Positions 1 through 11,292 are shown, counted from the first letter of the stretch. The stretch is 64,000 nucleotides of DNA from Neoarius graeffei (GCF_027579695.1 NC_083582.1:4374378-4438377); one strand, 5' to 3'. The notes: generated by a model not told the origin, from the letters alone. Translations and numbers: made by a program.

Positions 1-250
1 TATTGATTCCTTGTTTTGTCTGGTCTTTGGCAGTTTTCTGGAAAGTAAGATGGGAAATCAGTGTCTGGGGAAGGAATAGTAGAAAAGAAAGCAATGGAGA
101 GAGATGGATGTTATTCCAGGTGGATTGTGAAGGAAAGGGGGATAAAAGTTATGAAGTGGTAGAAATTGTGGTGGCACCAATATAAGAAGGAGTTCTATCT
201 ATAAATCTATTTGTTATACTAATCTGTAAATGCTACTGTAGTAGTACCAC
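1..250. other. no recognisable feature
   Basis: A plus-strand open frame of 60 codons (3-185) has no domain I recognise and no clear splice context. It may be an exon or a retroelement fragment cut by the window edge. Nothing else is visible before the hAT terminal repeat at 251. Confidence 0.3.
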
Positions 251-857
251 TAGTGTTGCCACCTGTCCCGGTTTTTCCTGATTGCCCCGGATTTTCATGG
301 TCTGTCCCGGAAAAAAAAAAAAAAAATCCGGGACACTGAATGTCCCGGTTTTTTGTACATGATGGGCAAAATGTGTATGTCAACTTGCGAGCCAGCTGAG
401 AACCAGTTTGCTTTTCCATAACTCGCCGTGCTAAGCGGAGCCACGTCATTACGTCGCTGTATACGTCATTACGTCATTGTATACGTCACTTACGTCGCTG
501 TAGACGTCAGTTACGGCGCTACGTTTACATAAACCTTGGCGCGAATATCGAAGCAAAAACAACACGGAAGAAGCAGCAGCAGCAACAACAACAACAATAA
601 TAATGGATGACTTCACGTTTGTACAGCTGCTGCTTCTCGTCGCTTAAAAATGGCGATCTTTCGCGGTCTTGTTATTGTTGTTGGTCTTAACAACTCCGCC
701 CCCCCGCTGACGTAAGTGGTTCTTTCCTCTGGCCCAGCAGAGAGTTGGTGCTAGCCTGGAACCGGTTTTTCTGGCCCCAGAACCAGTTCTTTGTCAGTGG
801 AAACAGAAAACCCGGTTCCAAACTAAGCGCTGGCCCCGAACCAGCCCTGGAACTGCT

Positions 858-1052
858 TTGGTGGAAAAGGCAATGGAGGATGCTTGGACTGATAAAAGAA
901 ACAGACTCTCTGTTGCGATGGTGAAGGCTGAGCTTCAAGTCAGGCTAAACTTTCAGTTGTCCTGTACTGAGTTCAAGACATTCATTGAAAATCAGCCAGG
1001 ACTCATAGCAGCAGCAAAGAAAAACACCAAATATAAATGGAAGATTAGGTAA
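858..1052 (+). pseudogene. hAT transposase C-terminal remnant
   Basis: This 64-codon frame lies inside hAT copy A. After the start it reads KAELQVRLNFQLSCTEF, the pattern of the hAT C-terminal dimerisation region (a Leu/Asn-rich helix, then C-x-E-F). The sequence after the last codons looks like a splice donor (AGGTAAGG), so this may have been an internal exon. Upstream DDE-like catalytic parts are missing. The same stretch occurs in reverse in copies B and C. It is a relic that marks the superfamily, not a working gene. Confidence 0.6.
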
Positions 1053-1387
1053 GGTTTTGGTGAATTAAATGAAATCCAAATAGTCTTATCTGTCTACTCC
1101 TGTATGTTCTGTATGTGTCCAGTTATATCAGTTACATGTCCTCCTATGTATTTGTTTAGCCAAGAGCAGCAGAGGCACAGGCAAACACAAGCAAAGCACA
1201 CACCACACTCTAAGCAATCAGGTAAGCTGTTTGACACTACACCTTACATTGTTACATTCAGGTATTCTTAGATACAATGAAAAATTAGATTATTTTTATT
1301 CCATATAAGCAAACAAACAGAACTTAATTATGTATTCCCCGTTTACCTGTGCCCACTACTGCCCCCAGCTGTCCATAACCAAAAACT

Positions 1388-1756
1388 CATCTCATCTCAT
1401 TATCTCTAGCCGCTTTATCCTTCTACAGGGTCACAGGCGAGCTGGAGCCTATCCCAGCTGACTACGGGCGAAAGGCGGGGTTCACCCTGGACAAGTCGCC
1501 AGGTCATCACAGGGCTGACACATAGACACAGACAACCATTCACACTCACACCTACGCTCAATTTAGAGTCACCAGTTAACCTAACCTGCATGTCTTTGGA
1601 CTGTGGGGGAAACCGGAGCACCCGGAGGAAACCCACACGGACACGGGGAGAACATGCAAACTCCGCACAGAAAGGCCCTCGCCGGCCACGGGGCTTGAAC
1701 CCGGACCTTCTTGCTGTGAGGCGACAGCGCTAACCACTACACCACCGTGCCACCCC
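1388..1756 (-). mobile_element. tRNA-derived SINE, full length
   Basis: Read on the minus strand it starts with a tRNA-like head: A-box-like TGGTGTAGTGGTTAGCGC and B-box-like GGTTCAAGCCC. A conserved body and a GAGAT-repeat tail follow. An 11-bp target duplication aaccaaaaact flanks it (1377-1387, 1757-1767). The same position is empty in hAT copies B and C, so the SINE came after the hAT family spread. Confidence 0.93.
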
Positions 1757-2014
1757 AACCAAAAACTGTTGGAAATAAACCAAAATAATGAAGACCTGCT
1801 ATATTATGTAAAGCAATTAATTAAACAAATAACTAGCAAAAGCGTAACTTTTACTAATTAGAGCAATACAATTTCGGCGTAGAAGGGCGATTTTTGTCTT
1901 GGGTTAGATGTGCGAAGGACGCCGTTGCTTCCAAGCAAAAAGGTCGATTGGATGGTCGAAATGTCCAGGATTTTTGTCAGACACAGGTGGCAACCCTAGT
2001 ACCACCATTGCATG

Positions 2015-2455
2015 TAGGTTGACAAAACTGCACTTGTTCATTGTGTGAAGTTCTCTTTTATGTGTCGTTGCTTGACCCAGTGTAATTTTGTGTTATGAAG
2101 ACTGCATGATGCCATGCCATTTTTGTTATGAGTATCGCTAAATCGGAAAAAAGTAAAATGCACCCACTAAAGTCACTGTTGGTGGTGAACAAAATTGCAC
2201 CTGTTCATTGTGTGAAGTTATTTTTTATGTGTCACCGTTGCTTGACACAGTGTGATTGTGTGTTATGAAGTTTGCATGATGCCATGTCATGCCTGTTCAT
2301 TGTGTGAGATTATGAATATTCTTATTTTTAAACATACAGTTGAGTGTCACTATTGCTTGGCCCAGTGGCATGTTGTGTTACATCTAAAACTAAATAGAAA
2401 ACACAAAATAAAAAGTAAAATGCACCCATAAAGTCATTGTTGGTGATAAATTGTG
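2015..2455 (+). repeat. degenerate tandem repeat, about 150-bp unit
   Basis: Three imperfect units are visible. Each contains a version of TTCATTGTGTGAAGTT, then gtgtc-n-gttgcttgacccagtg, and two also contain aaaagtaaaatgcaccca followed by aagtca. Units start near 2030, 2200 and 2290. No coding potential is seen. Confidence 0.6.
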
Positions 2456-3011
2456 TCACATTCATCTCATTATCTTAGGCGTAGCGGTGTGTTTAAAAAC
2501 AGGCTGATGAATATATGGACTAGTTGAATGAGGACTTATTGTTGAAAATTAATTAAAATTTTTCTGGCGGCGGACCCCCCGCCAGTGTGTCCCCCCCACA
2601 TTAAAAATGCTTCTGACGCCCCTGGGGAAATGCATTCTGGAAATGAATCACGGGAAGGACAGTTGGCGCGCACGAGAGTCTCACACAGACGATGGCGGAC
2701 ATGCACCGGCGCTTTAAGGGGGGGGGGGCTTCGGGGGGCTCAAACCCCTGGGCCACAGCCAATCAGGGGCCTTGTAATATTAATAAAATAATAAACTGTC
2801 GGAATTGTGGGCCTACATTAATGTACGGATAGAAATAAGGTTAGAAATAAATGAGCGCACAGTAGCCTGCTGTAAGAGACATGGTGGATGTGGTTCGCGA
2901 AACGAACACCCACAACTGGACCAGAATAAAATGTAACAAAATGTAACGTCACGCACGAAAGCGTGCCAAAGACTGCAGACTACTGAGACACAAATTTAGA
3001 GACTTTGAAAG
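2456..3011. other. non-coding, G/C-run-rich repeat-like DNA
   Basis: This stretch contains homopolymer C and G runs near 2575-2600 and 2717-2727. A segment at 2747-2775 resembles 5449-5472 (both contain cccctgggccac). That suggests two hAT-derived 5' ends, but the borders are not clear. I see no gene. Confidence 0.35.
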
Positions 3012-3109
3012 ATGAAGCGTTCACATGTTAGCGGGGCGCATTAAAGGAAAAAAAGAGAGAGATGCAGGTAATGATAGAATCGTTGCCTAAAGTCACAGAC
3101 TTTTTTAAG
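3012..3109 (+). pseudogene. N-terminal exon remnant of a hAT (TTF/ZMYM-like) transposase
   Basis: The sequence reads MKRSHVSGAH then a stop codon, and after a frameshift ESLPKVTDFFK ending at a GTAAGG donor. This layout (basic start, SGA, then LPK-[IV]-T-[DA]-FF) is typical of the first exon of DUF4371-type hAT genes in fish. The in-frame stop and shift show that it is dead. Assignment is by motif recall only. Confidence 0.45.
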
Positions 3110-4019
3110 GTAAGGATCACCAATCTGTTCAGAATATCAGCTACTTATCAGTTATCAGCCTACCAGCAGCTAGGCTATGTGCAGCTAGGCTAGATATGCT
3201 ATGATCTGTCCAACAGTAAAATAAATCAGTTGTGATTTGAATACGTGTCGTGTGATTTGAGTTATAATCCTGTTAGTATAATAGCATATTTCGATGGGGA
3301 TAATAAAATGTCTAAAATGGCATCTACTGAAGAAATTGATGAAAAGATTGTAGCCTATAATTTTCACAGTTCGGGCAGCAGACAGAGTAAGCATACTGAG
3401 GGGAATAGCAATACAAAGCTAGCGCAGATCCACATTTCTCGCTAGCTGTGTTGGGTGTGTTGTTAACCTGTGTGGATTTAAGTGAAATACTTGAGAAGTT
3501 CTGTGGTCAAGACCGCGTTTTAAGGTAAGGACGCTTGATTATTAATGTTTGCCCGCCGTGGCTTGTTGTTGACGAAAGGCCCACACGATTTTGCCTTATG
3601 CAGCTACTGCTAGCGTCATGCTTTGAACTAGGTTAAGCTCATTTGCGCTAAAGGATGGGTTTATTGAAGGACTTTGATGTAGCTAGTTTCTTTTTAAAAA
3701 ATCGTATGCTTAAAACAGTATGCCCGTGTTCATCATGTTTAACTTTTTTCTTGATGGAGTGCGTGAAATATTGTTGCAAGTGGTATTTCGATGCAGTCAT
3801 GTCAAAAAGGCAGTTGAATGCACGGTCTTATTCAAGGAGAAGGAAGACTTGCATGATGCTTGAACATAGATTGGTAAAATAGACCCTAGTAGGACTTGGT
3901 TTCGTGTATTTCGGTCTGTAGAGTTATGAGTTTGGCCGTTGTCCATGGTGTTTACGTTTCATGTGGCCGCCGAGCCAAGTACCTTCATCATCATGTTCCC
4001 CTGTCAGAAGTTAAACTCT
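3110..4019. other. no clear gene
   Basis: Several short frames (60-75 codons) occur, none with a recognisable motif. Donor-like GTAAGG sites at 3524 and elsewhere fit an old hAT 5' region. The stretch ends where the LINE fragment begins. Confidence 0.3.
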
Positions 4020-4979
4020 CTAGGGGTGCTTCTGCTGTAGCAGTTGCAGCAGTTGCTCAAAGTTTGATTTGTCCATCATCATACGTCTTATCTGTTGGGT
4101 GTCTATGCCCAGCAGATTTTCCCATTTCGTCCATTTGTAACCATTTTTGTCAAACAGGAGCTGCTTTTGCACTTGGTTATTGCCCATCCGGCAAATGTGA
4201 GCAATATATTTTAGTTGTTGTATGTAGCAGGATAGTTTTATATCCTGGGTTCCTGTCAGTTTCCGGAGGTCAGCATTGGACATCTTGTAGCTCCAGTCTA
4301 TATCTTCATTTGTAGTGTTCTTTTGGTCAGGGGCATTCTTTCGTTTATATCCACCTTTAATCATTTTCCTTAGGAAGCCATGCCACACTACCTCAGTTTT
4401 GTGAATTTCACTGGATGATAGTTGCCATGCCTGTGTGCTGTACAGGAGACGAGATCGAACGCATGCCACTAGGAACTTTATACGGGTTTTTAGTAGTATT
4501 CGGTGGTTGGTTAGAACGTGTTTCAGTTCATTCCATTTCATGAATGCAGCACTTATCCTAGCATGCAGGAAGTGTGAGGATTCATCACAGTTGCTGACAT
4601 TATAACCAAGATATTTAAAGGTGCGGACATTTTTAATATTAGTGCCGCCAAGGGAAATGATACTTGGTTTACATTTGATATCCTCATTGACATTAAAAGC
4701 CATTGTTTCTGTTTTGACATATGATATTTGTAAACCAAAGCGGGTGTAGGTCTTATCATACAACTGAAGAATATTCTGAAGCTCCTCGATGGATCCAGCG
4801 AGTATGGCCTGATCATCTGCGTATAGAATCTCTGTTATGCAACCCTCTCCTGATGCTCGTGCTTTCGTACGCATTTCTCTTGTGGATACCTCATTTGGAA
4901 TGCAATATCTGAACTTGAAGCCTGTATCTGGGTACAGTTTTGATATCTCATGCTGTGCAATCCTGACAACAAAGTCCAT
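4020..4979 (-). pseudogene. LINE reverse transcriptase, C-terminal 319 codons
   Basis: One uninterrupted frame begins shortly before the RT catalytic motif. The Y-A-D-D box lies at about residue 54, followed by the FKYLGYNVS motif and a long C-terminal part with H-x3-RM and IDTQQIRRMMMDKSNF near the end. The endonuclease and the first half of RT are missing, so it is 5' truncated. With no stop in 319 codons it looks fairly young or selected. I cannot name the clade with confidence; Jockey/RTE-like order of motifs fits. Confidence 0.75.
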
Positions 4980-5497
4980 ATAGATATTTAAAAACTGATG
5001 GCGATTCTAGGGTACCTTGTCTTGCAGTGAATGTTTGTTTTCATGCCGCCGAGCTATTTTTATGTATTTTATTTTTTAAAAGGACTTGTCTGTAGGTGTG
5101 TGTGTTTTATGTTTACAACAGATAGGTCTACATTATCGCACGCGCACTTGTGTGGTTATCTCTGGCCATGCCCCTGCGTGAAAGTTACGCAGTATCACTG
5201 TCCTGTCCGTGGTAATAATCAGAACCGGCTCTGTAATGATAATGCGCGCGTTCTTCTCTCCCTCTGTGGTCGGATGTGTTGAGCGATGTGAGCGTGGGCC
5301 TTGCGCAGCTACGCTGAGCCAAACGTAACCTATCGTAGGCTTCTAGGCTAATTACGCGCTTACACTGTAAATGCTTGACACGTATTGCAAATAAAATAAG
5401 AGTGTTTTCCTGGCCAACGGTAAGGGTAGGGTTGACAGGTAGCCTATGAGGGGCCTAGCCCCTGGGCCACGGGTGTTGATAAAGCGCCCCTGCGGAC
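4980..5497. other. no clear gene; GC-rich repeat-like flank
   Basis: No recognisable coding sequence. The right end (5400-5497) resembles the hAT-derived stretch near 2750 and leads into a BED-finger exon. Confidence 0.3.
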
Positions 5498-5712
5498 ATG
5501 CAGGAGACCGAGGAACCTGTGGTGGACGACCCTGCAGAAAACGCAATTTCTTCCAGTAATGAAGTGCACCCCTGGCCCTACATACGTGATCACTTCAGCT
5601 TCGTAGAGAAAAGGGGTGACAGTTTCATTATGCAATGCAGATTGTGTGCCCAAGAAGACAACCATTGCGGCATACAAAAATTCGACGTCTAATCTGCGCA
5701 AGCATGTTGAGG
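5498..5712 (+). pseudogene. BED zinc-finger exon of a hAT transposase, frameshifted
   Basis: The frame from 5498 reads an acidic start (MQETEEPVVDDP), then HPWPYIRDHFSFVEKRG and QCRLC, the first half of a BED finger. The second half (KKTTIAAYKNSTSNLRKHVE) is in another frame starting within codons 50-52, so one base was gained or lost. A GTAAGT donor follows at 5712. C-x2-C and the closing His fit ZBED/hAT N-termini. The frameshift makes it a pseudogene. Confidence 0.6.
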
Positions 5713-5737
5713 TAAGTATTGTCATTGGCATCATAAT

Positions 5738-6137
5738 CACGGGCGCAGATAGAGGGTGGGACGGGTGGGATTCGTCCCACCCAGATTTAAATTCACCTCG
5801 TTCGGTCCCCCCCACTTATAGGGAGGAAAAAACATCTATGCTATCTTTCTTTGCATAAGGCAAACCTCACAGAAAAATCAAAAGACTAATTACCATTCGG
5901 TTTATTGAGGTGCACAGCAGTGTATACATAGTTGCAACAACTCACATAAAACAAAACAAAGACTGATATTCGGTTGGTTGAGCTGCGCAGACTGCACAGG
6001 TTTCGAGCTCGAGCTTGGTTGCTATGGTTACCCACAACAAGTTTGACAGGCATATCGGGGTTGGGGTTGGTTTGCTGGCAGCTTTGTCCCCCCCAGTTTT
6101 TTGTCCCCCCCATTTCAAAAAACGTATCTGCGCCCCG
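5738..6137 (+). mobile_element. hAT-type MITE, 400 bp
   Basis: An exact 8-bp target duplication atcataat flanks it (5730-5737, 6138-6145). The ends are imperfect inverted repeats around GGGCGCAGATA. Internal sequence has a CCCACCC run and no coding capacity. An inverted relative lies at 7297-7665. Confidence 0.85.
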
Positions 6138-6145
6138 ATCATAAT

Positions 6146-6844
6146 GTTTCCTTTCCATAGTAAAACCGACAATAGGCTGGTTATATTCCAAAAATAGTGG
6201 ATGGCATTGCTAATGTTGAAGTAGCAACCTGTTGGTACTGTAACATAACGGTAACTAGTCTGTTATTCGGTTGGCTAATCATGCAAGCAAGTTAGCTCGC
6301 CAACCTGACGTGATCAGTCCTCCTACCATTCTACATCCAACAGGCCAGAAAGGAATACTAAGCAAAACAAATAATGTTTGAATTGAATTGTTCAATAACA
6401 CACAGTGCACACAGGCAAGCTACGAGATTTCGGTGCAACATTTCACTTTCATATTTCGTGTACAATGCTTTGTGTGTGGTCAGGGCGATGTAAACGACAT
6501 GACTGTGTGTATTGACCTTTTTTGTTTGTCTCAGTTTTAATGCAGCATTATCCTAAGCATTCAATTTGATACACTTCCTTTAAATAAAACATCTGGGTTG
6601 AGATGTACATATATCCTTGTTTCCTCTTCTTTTTCATTTTTGCACAACACAATGGAGGCAGAAAACACCCATTGTTAAAAGTAACGTTTTACTTTTACTC
6701 AAAGTACATTTTAAATGATCTACTTTTTACTTTTACTTGAGTAGATTTTTTTGTCTGGTAACTTTACTTGTACTTAAGTAAAATTTCATCAGAGTAACAG
6801 TACTTGTACTTGAGTATAATATTTTAGTACTCTTTCCACCTCTG
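6146..6844. repeat. dispersed repeat with TACTTTTACTT motif (right part)
   Basis: The first 500 bases show no feature. From about 6649 to 6844 there are repeated ACTTTTACTT / AGTACTTGTACTTGAGTA motifs that end in CTCTTTCCACCTCTG, a common teleost dispersed repeat that I cannot classify. It stops exactly at the left border of the duplicated segment. Confidence 0.45.
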
Positions 6845-7139
6845 CATAATAAGGATGGAAAATGATAGAATTCCAAAAATTGTGTTGTACAGCCAGCTCC
6901 CCAATGCTCCTAGAAGAGTCGGATGACTGATTCTCCTTCGCTACGTTCACACTGCAAGGCTTAATGCTCAATTCCGATTTTTTTGTGAAATCCGATTGTT
7001 TTGTGAGGTCGTTCACATTAACAAATATATGCGACTTGTATGTGATCCTCAGTATGAACGAAAAGCGACCTAAAAGTGTTCCGCATGCGCATTGCAGGAT
7101 ACGACGACGTCACACGCAGTGAGCATGGCCAGTGTTTAC

Positions 7140-7252
7140 GGAAGTAAAACCGCCCGGTTGCGGTATGACCCATCCAATCTAGCTTGAATAGCTGCATCCC
7201 CCCAAATGGAAATCAGCTCCCTAACCTCTGCGTCCTTCCATTGAGAAGATTC
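7140..7252 (-). pseudogene. Myb/SANT-like DNA-binding fragment of PIF/Harbinger
   Basis: Minus-strand reading gives SSQWKDAEVRELISIWGDAA then IQARLDGSYRNRAV. The W-x2-AEV-x-LI-x-IW and the R-N-x-x-V helix are typical of the Myb-like protein that goes with Harbinger transposases. It is cut at the right by the hAT MITE and ends early on the left. It is a fragment only. Confidence 0.55.
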
Positions 7253-7296
7253 AGAACCTTCACAGCCCGAAGCGTCCCTCGCATTGATGTCATGCG

Positions 7297-7665
7297 CAGG
7301 GGCACAGATACGTTTTTTGAACTGGGGGGGACAAAGCTGCCAGCAAATCAACCCCGATATGCCTGTCAAACTTGTTGTGGGTTACCATAGCAACCAAGCT
7401 CGAGCTCGCAACCTGTGCAGTCTGCGCAGCTCAACCAACCGAATATCAGTCTTTGTTTTGTTTTATGTGAGTTGTTGCAACTATGTATACACTGCTGTGC
7501 ACCTCAATAAACCAAATGGTAATTAGTCTTTTGATTTTTCTGTGAGGTTTGCCTTATGCAAAGAAAGACAGCATAGACATTTTTTCCTCCCTATAAGTGG
7601 GGGGGACCGAGCGAGGTGAATTTAAATCTGGGTGGGACGAGTCCCACCGTCTATCTGCGCCCGTG
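7297..7665 (-). mobile_element. hAT-type MITE, second copy, nested
   Basis: Inverted relative of 5738-6137, with the same GGGCGCAGATA-type ends. The flanking 8-mers gtcatgcg (7289-7296) and attatgcg (7666-7673) match at six of eight bases, as for an aged target duplication. It is inserted in the PIF/Harbinger-like element. Confidence 0.78.
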
Positions 7666-8094
7666 ATTATGCGCCATGTTGTTGTAACTTTTTTTGAGAG
7701 ACCCGCCGCCTACTTCAGCGCAGAATAGTGACGTTTGTGGCTTGTTGATGACGTGTAAGTCGGATGAATGCGACCTGGTGGTTCAGACTGAAGTCGCATA
7801 TGAAAAGATCGGATAGGAATCGGAATTAGGACCACATATCCAAACGGCCTGGGTCGGATTTGAAAAAATCGGATCTGTGTCGTTCATACTGTCAATAAAA
7901 GATCGGATACAGGTCACATATGGGCGAAAAGATCGGATTTGAGTCACTTCAGCCTGCAGTGTGAACGTAGCCCTTATAACTATAAGCTGAAAGATATCCT
8001 TAACCTTCTGAAATTGGACCATTCAACTTGGGAGCATCTTCTGCTCAATCGAGATCAATGGTGAAATATATACCTATTCAAAATGACCCTAACC

Positions 8095-10011
8095 CATAAC
8101 TACATCATCGCTTGTTTACCGCAATGTATTATGGGTGATACCCAGGGTCAGCTCTGCTGTATTGTTTATTTTCGCCTTTGTTAAACTGCATTGTTCTGTG
8201 TAACCGGTTTTAATCGTGCCGCCTAAAGTGAACTGCTGTGTGCTTTACTGTGTCTCTACAACAAAGACAACACCTCATTTGAGCTTTTATCAGCTGCCAG
8301 TTGAGCAGAAGAGAAGAAAGAAATTGTTAAATTTGATCCGCAGTGAAAACCTTCGAACTGAATCGAAATGGACAAGTGTTTGTAGCTTACATTTCTCTGG
8401 TGGGAAAAAGACATACTTAAAAATTAAGTCATTTTTAAACTTGCTTTATTTCTTAATTAACGTGTTTTTCAATTACATTTTGGGTTTTAGTAACCTTATA
8501 TCGTGACTCGTATTGGCAACTAACTGCAATTAAATATGATACTTATCGGCCTATTCAGTTTTTAGCCGTGTTGAATTTAGTTCGTTTGGTCCATGGCAGG
8601 CGTCGCTTATCCGCGCGATCTTCATGAGACTTGTGCGAGACTTTGAAACATGAAGTATCAGCCAGGTGTCAGTGCCGCCATTTTGAAAACTGTTTTCCAA
8701 ACAAAATATTGCACAAAACCGAGTTTAAATGACGATTACTGCCTAATTTTTTCAAACTTTCCTGATTGCTCTCAAAACAAACAAAACTTCCGGCTTGATC
8801 ACATCAGCATTCGAAAGAGGGCGCGCGTCTTTTGACAACGTTGGCAGATGTTGGTCACTTTGATTTCCGCTGTACGTTTTACTTCCGTTCTACGGTGTCT
8901 CGCACAGGTCTCAACGAATCTCATTTACGGCCATCGCTTTGACATACGGACTGATATATTACAGAGCATATTTCAAAAACTCATAACTTGCTATAGCAGC
9001 GACAAAACAGCAATCAAAAATGCATTCCTATATTTAATAAAATGAGATAAATAGAATTTTGATAATAAAAAATTTGCCTTCAGTTCTCCTTTAAACTGTG
9101 ACCCAGCGGAATTGTGGAATTGGCTTCGGTTATAGAAGATTATAACAATCGATACTGTTCATTGTCTGAAACTAGTGATATTCCAAAGCCTGTAAAACAC
9201 AAGCATTCTTCGGCCTTTGCTTCTCAACGTACCAAAGCACTCGGCATCTGAACGAGCCTGTCGGACTGATAAAACTCCCAAATCACCAAGGGTTCTCTTT
9301 CAGGTCTGGATAATGTTCAGTGGAACTCACTAGCAGCATTTATTAATGCATCTCCATCTGGGTCACATACGTATCGACTTAATCCACTGTTTATTATAAA
9401 GTCCTTCACCCTGTAAAACACACCAAAAATTAAGTTCAATCCGTGTTCAACAAATAAATCCAGATTAGAATTCAAAACAAGTTTATTTCTTAAGATTTGA
9501 CTCAATGGAGGAAAATATTTCAAAATTAGGAATTAAATTATTTAGCATACAAATTATTTATGTTGTTCGCACATTTTTGTTGATTAGGCCTATAAAGTTT
9601 TGCTATACCTGGCCACAGGACCTGGCAGTCGGCTGAAAATGAATGTAACGTCGCCATGAACTCTATAGACATTACAGCCAATTTCAGAGAGGCTACATAC
9701 AATTTCCGATATTCAGATAGATTTGTTTTCTCGATAAAGTTTAGCTGGTGCATTATACGTCCTCAGAAATAAGACATTCTGAGATTTGATGTTGTACAGT
9801 GTGGTAGACTCGGGCTAGACTCTTACCTTCTCAGCAAGCTTGATTTGGATTCTGATTTTCCTGCTGTAAACCCTCGACACGTTATCCACCTCTTTAACTC
9901 ACCAATTTCATTGTCTTCCACGACAAAGCACAGCATCCGTCATATCACTCAACCACCGACCCCGGCTATCCCCACAATGCATTGCGGTAAACAAGTGATG
10001 ATGTAGTTATG
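8095..10011 (+). mobile_element. P-like element with THAP exon, left copy
   Basis: Inverted repeats of about 40 bp lie at 8095-8135 and 9972-10011. Both read cataactacatcatc, one base, then cttgtttaccgcaatg. The interior holds a THAP-domain exon near the left end and otherwise no transposase. THAP plus long inverted repeats suggests the P-element superfamily. I could not define a clean 8-bp target duplication. The element predates the segmental duplication, since both copies have it. Confidence 0.65.
8216..8506 (+). pseudogene. THAP-domain exon (transposon-derived)
   Basis: The frame encodes a C2CH THAP zinc finger. CCVLYC begins at about residue 7, followed by a basic stretch around residue 30, the tryptophan in ESKWTSVC, and SLHFSGG (final Cys/His) near residue 58. 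THAP domains bind DNA in P-element-type transposases. The expected start codon is GTG, not ATG, in both copies of the duplication, so the start was lost before duplication unless an upstream exon supplies it. After residue 65 the frame runs into AT-rich sequence with no homology that I can see. Confidence 0.7.
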
Positions 10012-10058
10012 CTTGTGGGCTATTCAGGACTATAAAAACTAAAGATTAAATCAAATGG

Positions 10059-10301
10059 TTGGAAGATGAAGAAGACAAAAAGAAAGCAGTTCCGTTATTG
10101 ATCAGAACTGATGGTCAACACATATGTAGCTTGTATGAAAGTCGTTGTCTCTCCCTCGCTGGTCTGAAAGCACACCTACGTAGTCACTCTTCTAGAACTG
10201 CAGTAGCACCTGCGTCAAATTCCACCTGTGATATTTGTGGTAAAATTCGTAAGAACATTAGAGGCCTCAGAATCCATCAAACTAAAATTTATAAACAATA
10301 A
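10059..10301 (+). pseudogene. C2H2-like zinc-finger fragment, left copy
   Basis: The 80-codon frame has no ATG; it opens at TTG after an upstream stop. Its second half contains CDICGKIRKNIRGLRIHQTK, the C-x2-C-x-n-H pattern of zinc fingers found in some LINE proteins. An earlier CLSLAGLKAHLRSH looks like a decayed first finger. In this copy the last Cys is replaced (KIYKQ); the right copy has KTCKQ. It is probably a retroelement relic, just outside the P-like element. Confidence 0.45.
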
Positions 10302-10623
10302 ACTGGAACGTAGAACTGTATTTATAATTAAAATTAATAAAAGTTGCTGTGATACACTGCATTAGCCGTCCTACATCGATACGACAGAGTGTTCATCAGT
10401 CAATAACGAGGCGAAAATATCTGAAGTAATAATGACCAGTGTTGTGATGATGACTTTAAATTCGGCAGCAGAATTTTTTTGAACATTTGTGGAAATAATT
10501 CAAAAGATATTTGCTGTGTTTATGTTAATATATAAACCTGTGAAATGTAGCTGCTGTTAGAGAAATTAATCAGCTGCAGTGTATTTCTGTATTGTTAGAT
10601 ATATTATAACTAAAAGTGTTATA

Positions 10624-11292
10624 ATGACTTTTCCAGAAGAAGACACAATGAATCGCGGTTCCTGCAGAAATTGCGGTTGTTCTCAAAACAATTCAAACCA
10701 ACAACTGGTGCCATTCGGACAAGAAAGTCAACTCGCCGAGTGGTTACCATATAATCATGCCCAGGCTATGAGCATGCCTGCTGAAGAGGTGGGTTTATTT
10801 TTAACCTGATCTATAACACAGGTTACAAAAGTGTATTTTTGTTCAGTATCAAACCAAAAATCCTGATTCAGTGCAAAAAACATCTTAGGATGAGAAAATA
10901 TCTTCAATATATTTGATTAAATTAGTGCTTACCAAATATAAGATTATTAAACCTGTTTCTAGACATTTTCAGTCATTTCAAATTGAGGATATTGTTTTAT
11001 TTTCAGTGCTGCAGTGATGGATTATTTCTGTTATCTGTGCAAACCTGACTCTTCTCCGTTCTTCTTTCTGCAGGAGGAATTGACCGTCGAGCGCAAGAAA
11101 GTGATTCATGTTCTTACCCCAGATGGAGTGAAGAAATGCGTGTAGGTGCCATGCATTTATTAGTGTTATGATATTCTGTTCATAAATGATCCACTCAGTA
11201 TCAGTGTGTTTATCCTCCATATGTGTTTTTTTTCTTGTTTCCATCTCAGTGTCAAAGAAAAGCGCTCATACACTTTCAGCGGGGAGTTCTAG
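10624..11292 (+). CDS. unrecognised three-exon gene, 91 aa, left copy
   Basis: Three exons fit together: 10624-10788 (55 codons, ATG start), 11074-11141 and 11250-11292 (TAG stop). All borders are canonical (AG before, GT after), and frame is kept across both junctions (phases 0 and 2). The first exon has a Cys cluster (CRNCGC) near residue 14, then a polar Asn/Gln stretch. The C-terminus is charged and ends KEKRSYTFSGEF. There is no signal peptide or membrane segment. I do not recognise the family. The peptide is identical to that of 26770-27438. An earlier exon cannot be excluded, because the frame stays open 45 bases upstream of this ATG. Transcription is unproven. Confidence 0.55.

Larger units (their letters stand above)
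251..1998 (+). mobile_element. hAT-type DNA transposon, copy A
   Basis: The termini are inverted repeats (TAGTGTTGCCACCTG on the left, reverse complement of TAGGGTTGCCACCTG on the right). A 7-bp direct repeat gtaccac flanks them at 244-250 and 1999-2005. The copies at 19759-21482 and 42786-44116 share the sequence in the opposite orientation and have perfect 8-bp target duplications, the hAT signature. Without the SINE at 1388-1756 the element is about 1.37 kb. It keeps only a short piece of the transposase C-terminus, so it is non-autonomous. Confidence 0.88.
6939..7972 (-). mobile_element. PIF/Harbinger-like element, absent from the other copy
   Basis: The inverted ends read GCTACGTTCACACTGCA(A)GG. 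The target trinucleotide CTT is duplicated (6936-6938, 7973-7975). In the right copy of the duplication the uninterrupted site ttctccttataac is seen near 24115. A Myb/SANT-like ORF remnant inside supports PIF/Harbinger, whose elements carry such a second ORF. A hAT MITE (7297-7665) is nested in it. Confidence 0.82.

Noticed and set aside
2015-2455. CRISPR-like array
   Set aside because: Units are long (about 150 bp), imperfect and lack constant short repeats with unique spacers. The genome is eukaryotic.
3896-4315. 139-codon plus-strand frame
   Set aside because: Mostly opposite to the LINE RT frame at 4020-4979, with no motif of its own.
10978-11244. 88-codon minus-strand frame conserved in both duplicates
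   Set aside because: It spans exon 2 and intron 2 of the plus-strand gene. Identity follows from recent duplication, and no motif is present.
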